A stretch of 14,061 bases of DNA from Lachnospiraceae bacterium (GTDB lineage Bacteria > Bacillota > Clostridia > Lachnospirales > Lachnospiraceae): NCBI GenBank assembly GCA_009774585.1, contig VSOA01000071.1, positions 1 to 14,061 on the forward strand. Reading direction: 5' to 3'. Within the stretch, counting starts at the first letter, position 1; the number at the start of each line of letters is the position of its first letter. A model generated the notes under the pieces. It was not told where the DNA came from. It did not search any database and saw nothing but the letters and a program-made list of their open reading frames with translations. Below, in pieces: positions 1 through 9,165 of the stretch. The position numbers and the translations under genes were made by a program.

Positions 1-2127
1 ATATGCTTAATTGTATTTCTGCCGATGGCGGCGGCGTTGATCGGTTACATCATAGGACGATATCAGAAGAATCTCCGCAGCTACTTTGCTGACGTCATAA
101 CCGGCATTACTTTTGCACTATCTTTGTATCTGTTTCTACAGACTTTAACGCAGGGAACCGTCGGCATTCTTATTGAGATTCCTTATATCTGCGGTATGGG
201 GCTTCATTTCACATTGGGCGGTTTCCGCGCTATGTATGCTATGATTGCCGCGTTTATGTGGCTTATGAGCACTCTTTTTACCAAAGAATATTTAAGCCAC
301 TATCACAACCGGAACAGATACTATTTGTTCTTGCTGCTGACGCTCGGTGCAACAGAAGGCGTATTCCTCTCCGCAGATTTCTACACCACCTTTATCTTCT
401 TTGAAATCATGTCCTTCACTTCCTACATGTGGGTGGCGCATGATGAGAAGAAGGAGTCTTTGCGCGCGGCTGCCACTTACCTCGCCGTAGCAGTCATCGG
501 CGGTCTGGTGATGTTGATGGGTATCTTCCTGCTGTACGATGTGACCGGCACGCTATTCTTCGACGACCTTATCGGCGCCTATTTTCAATACGGAATGCTT
601 AGCTGCTTGTCCACTGCTCCAATGCAGATTTGGATTGCAGGTCTGTGCATGCTGTTCGGTTTCGGCGCGAAGGCAGGTGCATTCCCGCTGCATATCTGGC
701 TTCCGAAAGCACATCCGGTTGCTCCGGCCCCCGCTTCGGCGCTGTTGTCCGGTATTTTAACGAAAGCCGGTATCTATGGTATTTTAATCCTGACCTCGTA
801 CGTTTTCTTAGGCGATTATGCTTGGGGCTGTCTGATTCTCATTCTCGGCGTATGCACAATGGTGATCGGCGCAGTGCTGGCGCTCTTTTCGATTGACTTA
901 AAGAGAACCCTTGCCTGCTCCTCCGTCTCCCAGATTGGTTTTATTCTGGTAGGTGCAGGCATGTCCGGACTTCTCGGCGAAGAAAACTTGCTGGCAGTAC
1001 GTGGCAGTATGCTTCACATGGTGAATCACTCCCTGATTAAACTTGCACTCTTTATGGCGGCAGGCGTGGTCTTTATGAATGTACACAAACTGGATTTGAA
1101 TGATATTCGCGGCTTTGGGCGTAAGAAACCGCTACTGAATTTCATTTTTCTCATGGGCGCGCTCGGCATAGGCGGAATTCCTCTCTGGAACGGCTATATC
1201 AGTAAGACGCTGATTCATGAGAGTATCGTTGAATATATAGAACTTGTCCGCGAGGGAGCGGCTTACAGCATATTTGGCATTGGAATGCTTCGCGGAATCG
1301 AATGGGCTTTCTTGATCAGCGGCGGATTGACTGTCGCTTACATGAGTAAACTCTATGTGGCAATCTTTATTGAGAAAAATACCGATGCGACTGTACAAGC
1401 ATCCTATGATGAATTAAAAGGGAAATACATGAATAAGGCCAGCGCTCTTGCACTGACTATAAGCGCCGTACTGCTGCCGGTTATGGGCTTCTTCCCACAT
1501 ATCGTGATGGACAGTCTGGCAGACATGGGGCAGGAATTTATGTTGACACAGAATCAGATAACGGACGAATCCCTCTCAGTCGCTTATTTTTCTTTGACTA
1601 ATCTGAAAGGTGCCGTCATTTCATTAGTTATAGGCGCACTCGTCTATCTTGTAATCGTCAGACTGTGGATGATGCGCAAGACCCTAAAGGGATGCAAAGA
1701 ATATGTGAACCGCTGGAGCAGACATTTGGACTTGGAAAATCTTATCTACCGTCCCGTATTATTAAAGATTCTGCCTTTTTTGTTCGGTGTGATCTGCCGT
1801 GTATTAGATAGCTTCGTCGATTCCATCGTTATCCTTCTTAGGAAGACCCTGTACAAAGACAGCAAGCTGCCGTATGAATTGCCGGAGGGAACGCCACTCA
1901 CGCATATGGCTGCCTGTGCCGCCGGCTTCTTCCACCATATTGGGAACAAAACATTCCGCAGAAAGCACCCCGTATCAGTAGACTACGACCACAAGTTTGC
2001 AATGATTCATGAGGAGTGGGCTGAGAACCGTACAATGATCGCAAGAAGCATGTCCTTCGGCCTGCTGCTGTTCTGTATCGGACTGCTTGCAATGATTGGA
2101 TATCTATTTATTATGGATATCTTTTAG
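1..2127 (+). CDS. Proton-translocating membrane subunit, NuoL/MrpD/HyfB superfamily (5'-partial)
   Basis: Polytopic membrane protein of the antiporter-like subunits of complex I, Mrp antiporters and membrane hydrogenases, which move H+ or Na+ across the membrane. Residues below count from the ATG at 25. The family's charged residues are present: Glu127 (IFFEIMSF), Lys216 (FGAKAGAFPLHIWLP), Lys228/His230 (LPKAHPVAPAPASALLSG), Lys247, the DLKRTLACSSVSQIG loop at 291-305, His331/His335/Lys339 and Lys394. The LPKAHP...SALLSG stretch is closer to hydrogenase-4/Ech and MrpD types than to classical NuoL. The C-terminal part beyond the core carries a transmembrane segment near 530-553, an amphipathic stretch, and a final helix at 676-700. 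The frame is open from base 1 (ICLIVFLP before the ATG), the ATG has no Shine-Dalgarno and lies inside a hydrophobic helix, so the true start is upstream of the window. Which complex it belongs to cannot be decided here. Confidence 0.85.
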   Translation: MCLIVFLPMAAALIGYIIGRYQKNLRSYFADVITGITFALSLYLFLQTLTQGTVGILIEIPYICGMGLHFTLGGFRAMYAMIAAFMWLMSTLFTKEYLSHYHNRNRYYLFLLLTLGATEGVFLSADFYTTFIFFEIMSFTSYMWVAHDEKKESLRAAATYLAVAVIGGLVMLMGIFLLYDVTGTLFFDDLIGAYFQYGMLSCLSTAPMQIWIAGLCMLFGFGAKAGAFPLHIWLPKAHPVAPAPASALLSGILTKAGIYGILILTSYVFLGDYAWGCLILILGVCTMVIGAVLALFSIDLKRTLACSSVSQIGFILVGAGMSGLLGEENLLAVRGSMLHMVNHSLIKLALFMAAGVVFMNVHKLDLNDIRGFGRKKPLLNFIFLMGALGIGGIPLWNGYISKTLIHESIVEYIELVREGAAYSIFGIGMLRGIEWAFLISGGLTVAYMSKLYVAIFIEKNTDATVQASYDELKGKYMNKASALALTISAVLLPVMGFFPHIVMDSLADMGQEFMLTQNQITDESLSVAYFSLTNLKGAVISLVIGALVYLVIVRLWMMRKTLKGCKEYVNRWSRHLDLENLIYRPVLLKILPFLFGVICRVLDSFVDSIVILLRKTLYKDSKLPYELPEGTPLTHMAACAAGFFHHIGNKTFRRKHPVSVDYDHKFAMIHEEWAENRTMIARSMSFGLLLFCIGLLAMIGYLFIMDIF

Positions 2128-2157
2128 GAAATGGGAAAACCGAATGCCTATCAACAA

Positions 2158-2201
2158 AGTGAAGACGTATGGTTCTTTATAGCTTACCATGCGTCTTCAC
2201 T
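2158..2201. terminator. Stem-loop terminator between convergent genes
   Basis: Two 16-base arms, 2158-2173 (AGTGAAGACGTATGGT) and 2186-2201 (ACCATGCGTCTTCACT), pair with a single G-T wobble around a 12-base loop. The hairpin lies 30 bases after the plus-strand antiporter-subunit stop and 15 bases after the minus-strand GLUG-protein stop, so it probably serves as a shared bidirectional terminator. Neither side has a clean run of Ts (CTTTGTTG on the minus strand, a T-rich mixed stretch on the plus strand), so termination strength is uncertain. Confidence 0.6.
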
Positions 2202-2215
2202 CTGCTATAACCTAT

Positions 2216-5200
2216 CTATTCTTCTTTCTCTTCATCCGCAACTTCCTTCTTTGCTCTTCTCTTCTTCCTACCCTTCCTAATCAGAAGAATTACAACAGCA
2301 AGCACAACAACTGCTGCCGGAATGATATAAATCAAATCATCCGTGATGTTTTTCGCATAAACACAGACCGCTATTTCCGCTTCTGTCCCTTCTACCGTAA
2401 ACAGATGATAGATACCCATTAATTCTGTGTCTGCCTGCACCCATGTGTCATTTTTCCTCACATAAATCTCAACATCCTCAGTCTGTCCTTCCGGCGCCTG
2501 ATAGCGAATCTGATGGCTTTCATTTCCATCATCAGGAATCTCCACCGTCCAGTGCTCCGTCGGATTGTTAAGTGAAACTTCCTCATTAGCACTGTCCGAA
2601 GCGGCAGAAACATTATCCGAAGTTCCCCCCTCGACACTCAGCATGTCTTCCTGTTTAAACATACCGTCAACCAGAATAACCGACTGCTGATTCGAACGCG
2701 TTTGCGTGGATGCAAGCGTCGTCAAATACCGCACATATTCTACTGTGACGTCTTCGTCATATAACACACTGTTTAGGTCTTTAATATCCCAGTCCGCATA
2801 GAATCCTTCTTTGGCGGGAATCTCTGGGTATAACTCCATCGGTACGCTTCCGCCATACGGACATTGAACCGTTTTGACCTCAATTTCATCAGCATAGAAA
2901 GAAATTGTCATCATATGAAACTTATTCGGAATCCCTTCCAGTTTCAACATTTCTTTATAGCTGATTGGTTCCGCCTTGCCACTATAGCTGATACGGTCAA
3001 TCCCAGCTATTTCCTCAGATACGAAATAATTATCTGCTACTTCTTTACTTCCGTCAACCTCCCCGGCTATCGCCCCTGAAAAGGCTATGGTATCCTGTGT
3101 ACGCACAATTGCACAGCACCCTTGAATACCGGATCCGGAACCTGCTATTCCCGCTACATATTCTTCACCTGACACGGTACATTTCGCATAACTTCTCACA
3201 ATATTTGACAGGGACTGACCTGCCACACCTCCTACATAATCTCCTGCACTGCTGCTCACTCTGCCGTAATTCTCACAGAGAAGAATCGTTCCCATCTCCT
3301 GCAGACCGGATATACCGCCGGCATAACTCTTCTGTGCCATCACCTTGCCCAGATTAATATTCCGTCGCAGAACACATTTCGTCAAAAACGTAGAATTCAT
3401 TCTGGCGTCTTCAATACCCGTTACATCGCCCTCCAAGTCGAAATCATACTCGATTGCCATCGTTCCTGCAATACCTGACACATTAATGTCTCCCTGCACG
3501 GTTCCGTTGTTTCTGCAATCAGCTATGGTCGCATCAGTGCTTGTCTCTGCGTCCTCCTGTGATGTATCTTCATATGTCTTCGTATAATCCATATCCAGAA
3601 CACCGTCAATAGCATCTGTATAGAGCCTCATGATAGTACTGAACTGATCGTTAATATCTTCCAGATCGCCTATCAGCACGTCATTGGTGGAAGACATCTC
3701 GCCGTTGAGGTAGCCCATATTTTCTGATAATCCCTGCAAGTTAGCCGTCAGGCTGTTCGTCTTGGATCGATAATCATCGCCAAGTTGTGGCAATGCAATA
3801 TCCGGCATACCGTTTAAAGTATCGAAAATATTCTTCGCCTGACTGCCAGCAGTTTCCAGATTATCCGATGCGTCTCTGACATATCCGACCGCTCCGCTCA
3901 ATTGTTCTGCCGCTTCTTTCGTCATTTCTCCCTGATGCGCCATCACAATATCCGACATTGTTTCAAGGTATCCGCGCATGTCGCTGTTATAATCTCTGTT
4001 TTGTTCATCCGCATAAGTCGCAGCATTACCGGCAACTGCTTCAGCATTCTCATACATAACTTCCGCCACTTTGTTAAGCAGGCGCTGATCCAAATCACCC
4101 TGCTGTGTACCGCCGGGCTGCGGGAATTCACTGTCTCCGTTTATATCGGAATGATGTACCCAGCCGTCATATCCTATATAATCTCTATACTGCTTCGTCA
4201 TGCTCCACGTTGTCACTGTCGCGCCGTCTTGTGTCGGTTTCAAGTCAAGTTCATTGGTTTTGCTTCCGTCATTAAACTCTGCGTCACTAAACGCATAGTA
4301 AGCGAGACAGCAGTTCTCCTGCGCCTCCACTGCCTTAGCGTAGTCCTCTGAATACTTCTTCGTCGCATTTTCCATACCCGCCTTGGCAGAATCATACAAT
4401 TCTCTTTCCTGCGGGGACATGTACTGATAAATATCCAGTGAGTCCACAGTGCTCTCCAGCTTACCAGCCGCATCTTTCACGTTTCCTGCCGCGTCTTTCG
4501 TATGGTCGAGCACACCATTGTCCTTGGCAGTTTCATCCATAACGTAATCCAAACGATTTACGGCTTCATTGACGGATCCAATCATCTCGTCCGTCCACCC
4601 TACCGTCCTGTCGGCGAGAAAGGAGGTGTCCTCCAATGCCTTATCCACAAAATTCTGTACAACCGTAAGTCTTGCAGAAAGCGTATCGGATTCACTCCCT
4701 GCATCCTTAAGCATCTGCCCCGTCAGGTCATGCATCTTATCAATATTTTCAGTAAGCTGATATGCAATATCCTCAGACAAGTCAATCGCGATATACGGTT
4801 CCGTCTGTCCCGCGATTCCTCCTACATCTTTACGCCCGTAAACCGTCCCTGTATTTTCACACGCATATACATATCCTGACTGGCGTCCCACAATACCGCC
4901 GGTATTATATCCTACATGTTCATAACCAATTCTGCCGCTGTTATTGCAAAACTGTATGATTCCCGTAGACAGCCCTGCAATGCCGCCTGAATCAATCGTA
5001 TTATTAACAACTACCGCCTCTTTGTCTGGCGTCCCATCTCCTTCTACCACATCTATCAGACCGACATATTGTGCAATATTAATGTCTTCCAGCGACATGG
5101 CCTTATCCTCGTTGGAAGTATTAATTTCCGCTTTATTGACACAGCCTACAATATTACCAGCATTTTCACCGGCTATACCCCCCGTGTAGTGCGTCCCCAC

Positions 5201-5869
5201 TACTTTACCGCTGTAAGTACAGTCCATGATAATACCGCTTTGCTCGTTGAATCCTGTCACGCCGCCGACATAATCGGTTCCTTTCACTGTCCCGTCAAAG
5301 CTGCTGTGAATGATAATGCCGCTGTTGTCTCCCACAATGCCGCCAACCACCATTTGATCGCCAACGGGACGCACAATTCCCGTCACGTTGAGATTCGCAA
5401 TCACTGCGGATTTCTGCGTATAGCAAAATAAGCCCGTATAAGATACGGAATCTTTGATTAATACGCCGCTGATCGTGTGCCCCTGCCCGTCAAAATATCC
5501 CCCGAAGGTCGGAATGGGCTCAAAGTCACTGCCTGCAATGTTTAAATCCTCAGTCAAATATATTTTCTTATTCTGCGACCAAGTATCCAGTCGGCAGTTT
5601 CTGGAAAATTCCTGTAAGTCATCCACAGAATCTATATATATTTCTTTCCATTCAGTTTTTTCATCATCATAAGCGTCCAGTGTCTCGTTGGCGTCTTCCA
5701 CACTGATAATTTCATTATCTTCTCCGGAATTTTCATCCGCCATATCATCTTCTGGCATATGCCTTGTCGCCTCGCCGCTTTCTGTCGTTTCTTCTGCCTG
5801 AACATTCATAATCGGCATTATCGCAAGTAATCCTGCCAGCAGAAAGGAAATTGCTCTTTTCTTACACAT
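2216..5869 (-). CDS. Secreted, membrane-anchored GLUG-repeat protein with helical insertion
   Basis: Large surface protein of 1217 residues, function unknown. Order seen: signal peptide 1-25 (basic start, hydrophobic core, cut near VQA-EE); acidic linker 26-75; beta-solenoid with six GLUG-type motifs (VGGIVG 175, VGGVTG 201, TGGIAG 229, SGGIAG 294, TGGIVG 323, VGGIAG 349); a long, mostly helical, Asn/Asp/Ala-rich insertion about 365-770; five more motifs (VSGIAG 797, AGGISG 850, VGGVAG 879, VAGIAG 905, SGAIAG 931); a small InlB-B-like beta region near 985-1050; a beta region 1100-1175; one transmembrane helix 1178-1198 followed by a basic tail RKGRKKRRAKK. There is no LPxTG motif, so it is held by the C-terminal helix. 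The ATG overlaps the exporter stop by 8 bases (ATGTGTAA), with an ideal site GGAGGTGA six bases upstream at 5876-5883. The coupling says it works with the MMPL exporter, perhaps as an extracellular partner (inference). Confidence 0.85.
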   Translation of the reverse strand: MCKKRAISFLLAGLLAIMPIMNVQAEETTESGEATRHMPEDDMADENSGEDNEIISVEDANETLDAYDDEKTEWKEIYIDSVDDLQEFSRNCRLDTWSQNKKIYLTEDLNIAGSDFEPIPTFGGYFDGQGHTISGVLIKDSVSYTGLFCYTQKSAVIANLNVTGIVRPVGDQMVVGGIVGDNSGIIIHSSFDGTVKGTDYVGGVTGFNEQSGIIMDCTYSGKVVGTHYTGGIAGENAGNIVGCVNKAEINTSNEDKAMSLEDINIAQYVGLIDVVEGDGTPDKEAVVVNNTIDSGGIAGLSTGIIQFCNNSGRIGYEHVGYNTGGIVGRQSGYVYACENTGTVYGRKDVGGIAGQTEPYIAIDLSEDIAYQLTENIDKMHDLTGQMLKDAGSESDTLSARLTVVQNFVDKALEDTSFLADRTVGWTDEMIGSVNEAVNRLDYVMDETAKDNGVLDHTKDAAGNVKDAAGKLESTVDSLDIYQYMSPQERELYDSAKAGMENATKKYSEDYAKAVEAQENCCLAYYAFSDAEFNDGSKTNELDLKPTQDGATVTTWSMTKQYRDYIGYDGWVHHSDINGDSEFPQPGGTQQGDLDQRLLNKVAEVMYENAEAVAGNAATYADEQNRDYNSDMRGYLETMSDIVMAHQGEMTKEAAEQLSGAVGYVRDASDNLETAGSQAKNIFDTLNGMPDIALPQLGDDYRSKTNSLTANLQGLSENMGYLNGEMSSTNDVLIGDLEDINDQFSTIMRLYTDAIDGVLDMDYTKTYEDTSQEDAETSTDATIADCRNNGTVQGDINVSGIAGTMAIEYDFDLEGDVTGIEDARMNSTFLTKCVLRRNINLGKVMAQKSYAGGISGLQEMGTILLCENYGRVSSSAGDYVGGVAGQSLSNIVRSYAKCTVSGEEYVAGIAGSGSGIQGCCAIVRTQDTIAFSGAIAGEVDGSKEVADNYFVSEEIAGIDRISYSGKAEPISYKEMLKLEGIPNKFHMMTISFYADEIEVKTVQCPYGGSVPMELYPEIPAKEGFYADWDIKDLNSVLYDEDVTVEYVRYLTTLASTQTRSNQQSVILVDGMFKQEDMLSVEGGTSDNVSAASDSANEEVSLNNPTEHWTVEIPDDGNESHQIRYQAPEGQTEDVEIYVRKNDTWVQADTELMGIYHLFTVEGTEAEIAVCVYAKNITDDLIYIIPAAVVVLAVVILLIRKGRKKRRAKKEVADEEKEE

Positions 5870-8366
5870 ATTCCGTCACCTCCCTGCTGCTTAGTTCTTC
5901 TTTCACCGTCTCAGACAGTTCCTTATACTCCTCTTCTGTCAGTTGCGTCACATCCCCGGCTTCCACATATGCGCTCACATTACCCTTGATAATCGCATTC
6001 ATCGTACCGGTAACCGTACCGTCAATTCTGCCTCGCACCAGACCGTCTACCTTCATCAGACCTGTCACATTCTTCGTTCGGATAGGCATATTCATAACAA
6101 ATGCCGTCTTCTCTATAATGGCGTCGCCTACCAATAATATCTGCGGCAGTACGAACATTGTAATAAAAATAGATATTAACGTGCCTCGTCCCAGACACTT
6201 ACCGATACCGAATATCGCCACGTCAGAAGTCATTTGTCCGATTAAGATACCGGAAATCGCAAGCATGGTTCCGGATGTAACAATCGTCGGGAAGGACTGG
6301 TTCATCGTATCAATGATAGACTGCCTTCTTCCCATTTCCTTGCGTAACTCTGTGTAACGGCTGGCAATTACGATTGCATAATCGATGTTTGCACCCATCT
6401 GTATAGAGCTGACGATCAGATAGCCCATGAAAAACAGATTGTCATGCTGCAGCGCAGGCACAGAGAAGTTAATCCAGATACTTCCTTGAATAACCAGAAT
6501 CAAAAGCACCGGCATACCCGCTGACTTAAAGGTAAAGAGCAGAACCACAAGCACTACCAGTATAGACACTACGTTCACAACAATATTGTCTCTGGAAAAA
6601 GTTTTTTGCAGATCATACTGGCTCACAGACTCACCGCACACAAGGATTGTCCCATCGTAGTATCTTCCTGCAATTTCATGCATTCGATCTATAAACGCAA
6701 AGGTTTCTTCACTTTCCTCCGGCAGCGTCAGATATACGAGCATACGACTGTAATTCTCACCCTGAAGCTGATTCTTGGCGAAATTCATCTGCTTGTATGC
6801 GTCATCCAACGTCTCCTGCAGATCGTCCTCTAACGTGACATATCCCTCTTCCACCTCGTCATAGACAAACATAAACATTTCAATCAAAGGCACCTGATAC
6901 TCAGACAACCCGTTAACCACTTTCGCATAGTCCTCATCATTTACCGCATAGGCAGCATAAATTAATTCGGCCACCTCATAATCCAGATCTATCAATTCGG
7001 AAAACTGCCGCGGCGTCAGTTTATCTGTCAGATTATAACCATCCATCGCTTCGATATTGGCAAGTCCCATCGTATAATCAACCTCCGGACATGCATCCAG
7101 ATCACGCAGCAAAGCTTTCTCACTGTCATAATTTCCGGCCGGTACAATCAATGCAACCATATTCGATTCCCCGAAATTAGTTTCCTGCATCTCCTCCGCC
7201 TTCTGTACACTGTTCTGTAGCGGCGGCGTAACAGTGCTGTAACCGAACACATACGGACAGCCGCCGGAAACTTTATATGCCGCCACAATCACAAGAATAA
7301 AAAGCGGCGCCACAACATGTCTGGATATATAAGCGAATTTACCCACGATAGGAATGTCCGGTATAAAATTCTTATGCTTCGTTTTCTCCATGAGATTTGA
7401 GAACAGCATAATGACGCCCGGCATCAAAAGGAATACCGCGCACAAGCTCAACAAAATTGCTTTTATCAGTACAACGCCCATATCGGGACCCATCTTATAC
7501 TGCATGAAAGTCATTGCAATCAGACCACCGATGGTTGTCAGGGAACTTCCTGCAATCTCCGGAATTGCTTTACTCAGAGCCACAATTATCGCTTCTCTCG
7601 CTTCAAGCGCCGCATGTTCTTCCTTGTATCTGTTTAAGAGGATAACCGCGTAGTCTACTGAAAGCGCAAGCTGCAACACAATTGTAACGGAATCCGACAC
7701 AAAAGAAATCGTACCCAGCAGGAAATTCGTACCCATGTTCAGAATTGCCGCCGACAGAAACGTAATAAGCAGCACCGGAATCTCCGCATATGCCTGCGTG
7801 GTCAACAAAAGCACAGACACTACGATAATGGCAACGAGTACAGTAATCGTATTCATCTCCTGTCCAATCAGTTCAGACTGCATATCTCCCAGCGCAGTCG
7901 TCAGATAATAATCGCTGCCCGCCAAAATATCTTTTACACCGTCTAAAGAGGAAAGACATGCGTCGTCACTCTCATCATAATTAAATGTAATATTGTAATA
8001 TGCCGAACCATTCGTGTAATGCTCCGGTGTATCGTCAAAATCTACAGAAAAGACACCTGCCGCCCCTTCCAATTTCCCATGTATCTGTTCCGCCTGCTCA
8101 TAGGACACATTGGCAACCATAACATTGCATGTTCCATATGTAATAAACTCTTCCGCCATAAGATCCAATCCCTGCTTCGTCTCCGTGGTGCCCGGCAGGT
8201 AGTGTGCCATAGAATTTTCCACAGCTACCCAGTTTCTTGATATGGCAGAAAAAATAATCAGGAGACCGAAGATGAGGAAAAAGAGATTTCTCTTATCCAC
8301 TATAAACCCGCATATCTTCAACATCGCCTGATTACCATTCTTTTTTGTATTTAATTCGTTATCCAT
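5862..8366 (-). CDS. MMPL-family RND transporter (lipid/fatty-acid-type exporter)
   Basis: Proton-driven inner-membrane exporter of 834 residues with the two-fold RND layout: a transmembrane helix near 28-45, an extracellular domain 46-168, a helix bundle 170-325, a further helix near 350-365, a second large extracellular domain about 366-590 with helical content, and a second bundle 593-750. The Asp-Tyr proton-relay pairs known from mycobacterial MmpL3 are visible as LSVDYAVILLNRYKEE (Asp238-Tyr239) and GANIDYAIVIASRYTEL (Asp662-Tyr663). A cytoplasmic tail of about 70 residues follows, with an unusual short repeat (see findings). The ATG has AGGAGG ten bases upstream (8377-8382) and a promoter at 8397-8425. 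It overlaps the GLUG-protein gene by 8 bases, so the two are one operon. The substrate is not shown by sequence; the nearby oleate hydratase suggests fatty acids or their hydroxy derivatives, by analogy with S. aureus FarE. Confidence 0.88.
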   Translation of the reverse strand: MDNELNTKKNGNQAMLKICGFIVDKRNLFFLIFGLLIIFSAISRNWVAVENSMAHYLPGTTETKQGLDLMAEEFITYGTCNVMVANVSYEQAEQIHGKLEGAAGVFSVDFDDTPEHYTNGSAYYNITFNYDESDDACLSSLDGVKDILAGSDYYLTTALGDMQSELIGQEMNTITVLVAIIVVSVLLLTTQAYAEIPVLLITFLSAAILNMGTNFLLGTISFVSDSVTIVLQLALSVDYAVILLNRYKEEHAALEAREAIIVALSKAIPEIAGSSLTTIGGLIAMTFMQYKMGPDMGVVLIKAILLSLCAVFLLMPGVIMLFSNLMEKTKHKNFIPDIPIVGKFAYISRHVVAPLFILVIVAAYKVSGGCPYVFGYSTVTPPLQNSVQKAEEMQETNFGESNMVALIVPAGNYDSEKALLRDLDACPEVDYTMGLANIEAMDGYNLTDKLTPRQFSELIDLDYEVAELIYAAYAVNDEDYAKVVNGLSEYQVPLIEMFMFVYDEVEEGYVTLEDDLQETLDDAYKQMNFAKNQLQGENYSRMLVYLTLPEESEETFAFIDRMHEIAGRYYDGTILVCGESVSQYDLQKTFSRDNIVVNVVSILVVLVVLLFTFKSAGMPVLLILVIQGSIWINFSVPALQHDNLFFMGYLIVSSIQMGANIDYAIVIASRYTELRKEMGRRQSIIDTMNQSFPTIVTSGTMLAISGILIGQMTSDVAIFGIGKCLGRGTLISIFITMFVLPQILLVGDAIIEKTAFVMNMPIRTKNVTGLMKVDGLVRGRIDGTVTGTMNAIIKGNVSAYVEAGDVTQLTEEEYKELSETVKEELSSREVTEYV

Positions 8367-8396
8367 CGTACAAGCGCCTCCTACACTCTTTGAGGA

Positions 8397-8425
8397 ATTA
8401 TAGCACTATGATATTTTAATCACAA
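8397..8425 (-). promoter_or_regulatory. Predicted sigma-A promoter of the exporter/GLUG operon
   Basis: On the minus strand a perfect -10 box TATAAT (8402-8397), with the extended-type TG one base before it (TGCTATAAT), sits 17 bases from a -35 box TTGTGA (8425-8420, four of six consensus bases). Transcription would begin near 8390, leaving a leader of about 24 bases before the exporter ATG with its AGGAGG site. No clear palindrome overlaps this promoter. Confidence 0.65.
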
Positions 8426-8509
8426 TGCATGATACCGCATATTAGGACTACAATTTCAACGCTTTGTATATTTTACCTAGAAACCGGCAAGTATGCCTTG
8501 TCGCATCAA

Positions 8510-9052
8510 TTATTGATTTTGCAACATTTGCAGCAACATGATATGATACTGTTCATCCTGAATGATTCTCTTAAGCATTGCATTCACATATTGATCCTCT
8601 ATCCTTTCAATATGCTGCTCATACTGTTCAATTGCCGCTCGTTCCGCCTTAAGATTTGCTTCGATAATTTCAGATTCAGTCTTTGCCAGATTTGTATATT
8701 CCGGTGTCCACATCTGTGTTCCGGTACGTGTCTTAATTGCAAAATCAATATGTCCGCCAAGAAGCAGAATCATCTCACCTAACTTCTGTAAATGAGTCAT
8801 CTCCGCTACCGCCATCCCGACGATGATCTTAGCTGCCGCACACTGATGACAGCAAAGACAGCTCTCTCCATGAATATACTGCATTGCGGCAGTCAATTCG
8901 GACACCGAACCGCAGTAATCCAGTGTGAGCAGATTCGCGTAGAATTGATTCTCTTCCATGACCTTGACCGGCGGATACGGCAGCGGAAGATTTAACGCTG
9001 CCGTACCACTAAAGCTACAGTCATTTTGTAATATTTTCTTTATTCCATCCAT
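8510..9052 (-). CDS. Ferritin-like di-iron domain protein
   Basis: Small four-helix-bundle protein of 180 residues in the ferritin/rubrerythrin/bacterioferritin superfamily. The full metal-ligand set is visible: Glu52 (SELTAAMQYIH), Glu84-x-x-His87 (AEMTHLQKLGEMI), Glu137 (KAERAAIEQYEQH) and Glu167-x-x-His170 (DEQYHIMLL), the E/ExxH/E/ExxH pattern of di-iron or di-manganese sites. It lacks a rubredoxin domain; instead a C-x-C-C-x-x-C cluster lies at residues 65-71. Likely roles are peroxide removal, metal storage or oxygenation chemistry; none can be chosen from sequence. The frame can start earlier at 9073, but the ATG at 9052 is preferred because AGGAGAG (9062-9068) lies nine bases before it and nothing comparable precedes the earlier ATG. 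It follows ohyA by 113 bases with no convincing terminator or promoter between, so co-transcription with ohyA is plausible. Confidence 0.8.
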   Translation of the reverse strand: MDGIKKILQNDCSFSGTAALNLPLPYPPVKVMEENQFYANLLTLDYCGSVSELTAAMQYIHGESCLCCHQCAAAKIIVGMAVAEMTHLQKLGEMILLLGGHIDFAIKTRTGTQMWTPEYTNLAKTESEIIEANLKAERAAIEQYEQHIERIEDQYVNAMLKRIIQDEQYHIMLLQMLQNQ

Positions 9053-9165
9053 AACACACATCTCTCCTACCATAGCTTTTCACTCACTCTATGATATTCA
9101 ATGCGTTGATATGCCGTGCAAAAATCCTGCTGATTTATTTCTCGCAGTTACTCAATTTTCTGCTG

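Noticed and set aside
3902..4351. Open frame of 149 codons on the plus strand inside the GLUG-protein gene
   Set aside because: Antisense shadow of a well-supported gene; rich in Cys, His, Ile and Arg with no domain, and no ribosome site worth the name.
2700..5600. Repeated short similarities in the GLUG-protein gene, looked at as possible DNA repeats or CRISPR
   Set aside because: The similarity is at protein level (GLUG motifs of irregular spacing) with no conserved DNA repeat unit or spacer pattern.
5851..6357. Open frame of 168 codons on the plus strand inside the MMPL gene, rich in Ile, Ser and Thr
   Set aside because: It mirrors the exporter's hydrophobic coding sequence and crosses the exporter/GLUG junction; no independent evidence.
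8486..8497. GGCAAGTATGCC, a short inverted repeat that recalls half of the ohyA operator
   Set aside because: Only four-base arms with a different centre; it also lies about 60 bases upstream of the exporter -35 box. Too weak to call a second operator.
8505..8517. ATCAAT-T-ATTGAT palindrome over the ferritin-like stop codon
   Set aside because: Short and AT-rich; no T run follows, and it is expected by chance.
9053..9165. Possible separate promoter or terminator between ohyA and the ferritin-like gene
   Set aside because: No -35/-10 pair with good spacing and no stable hairpin could be found; left as likely read-through.
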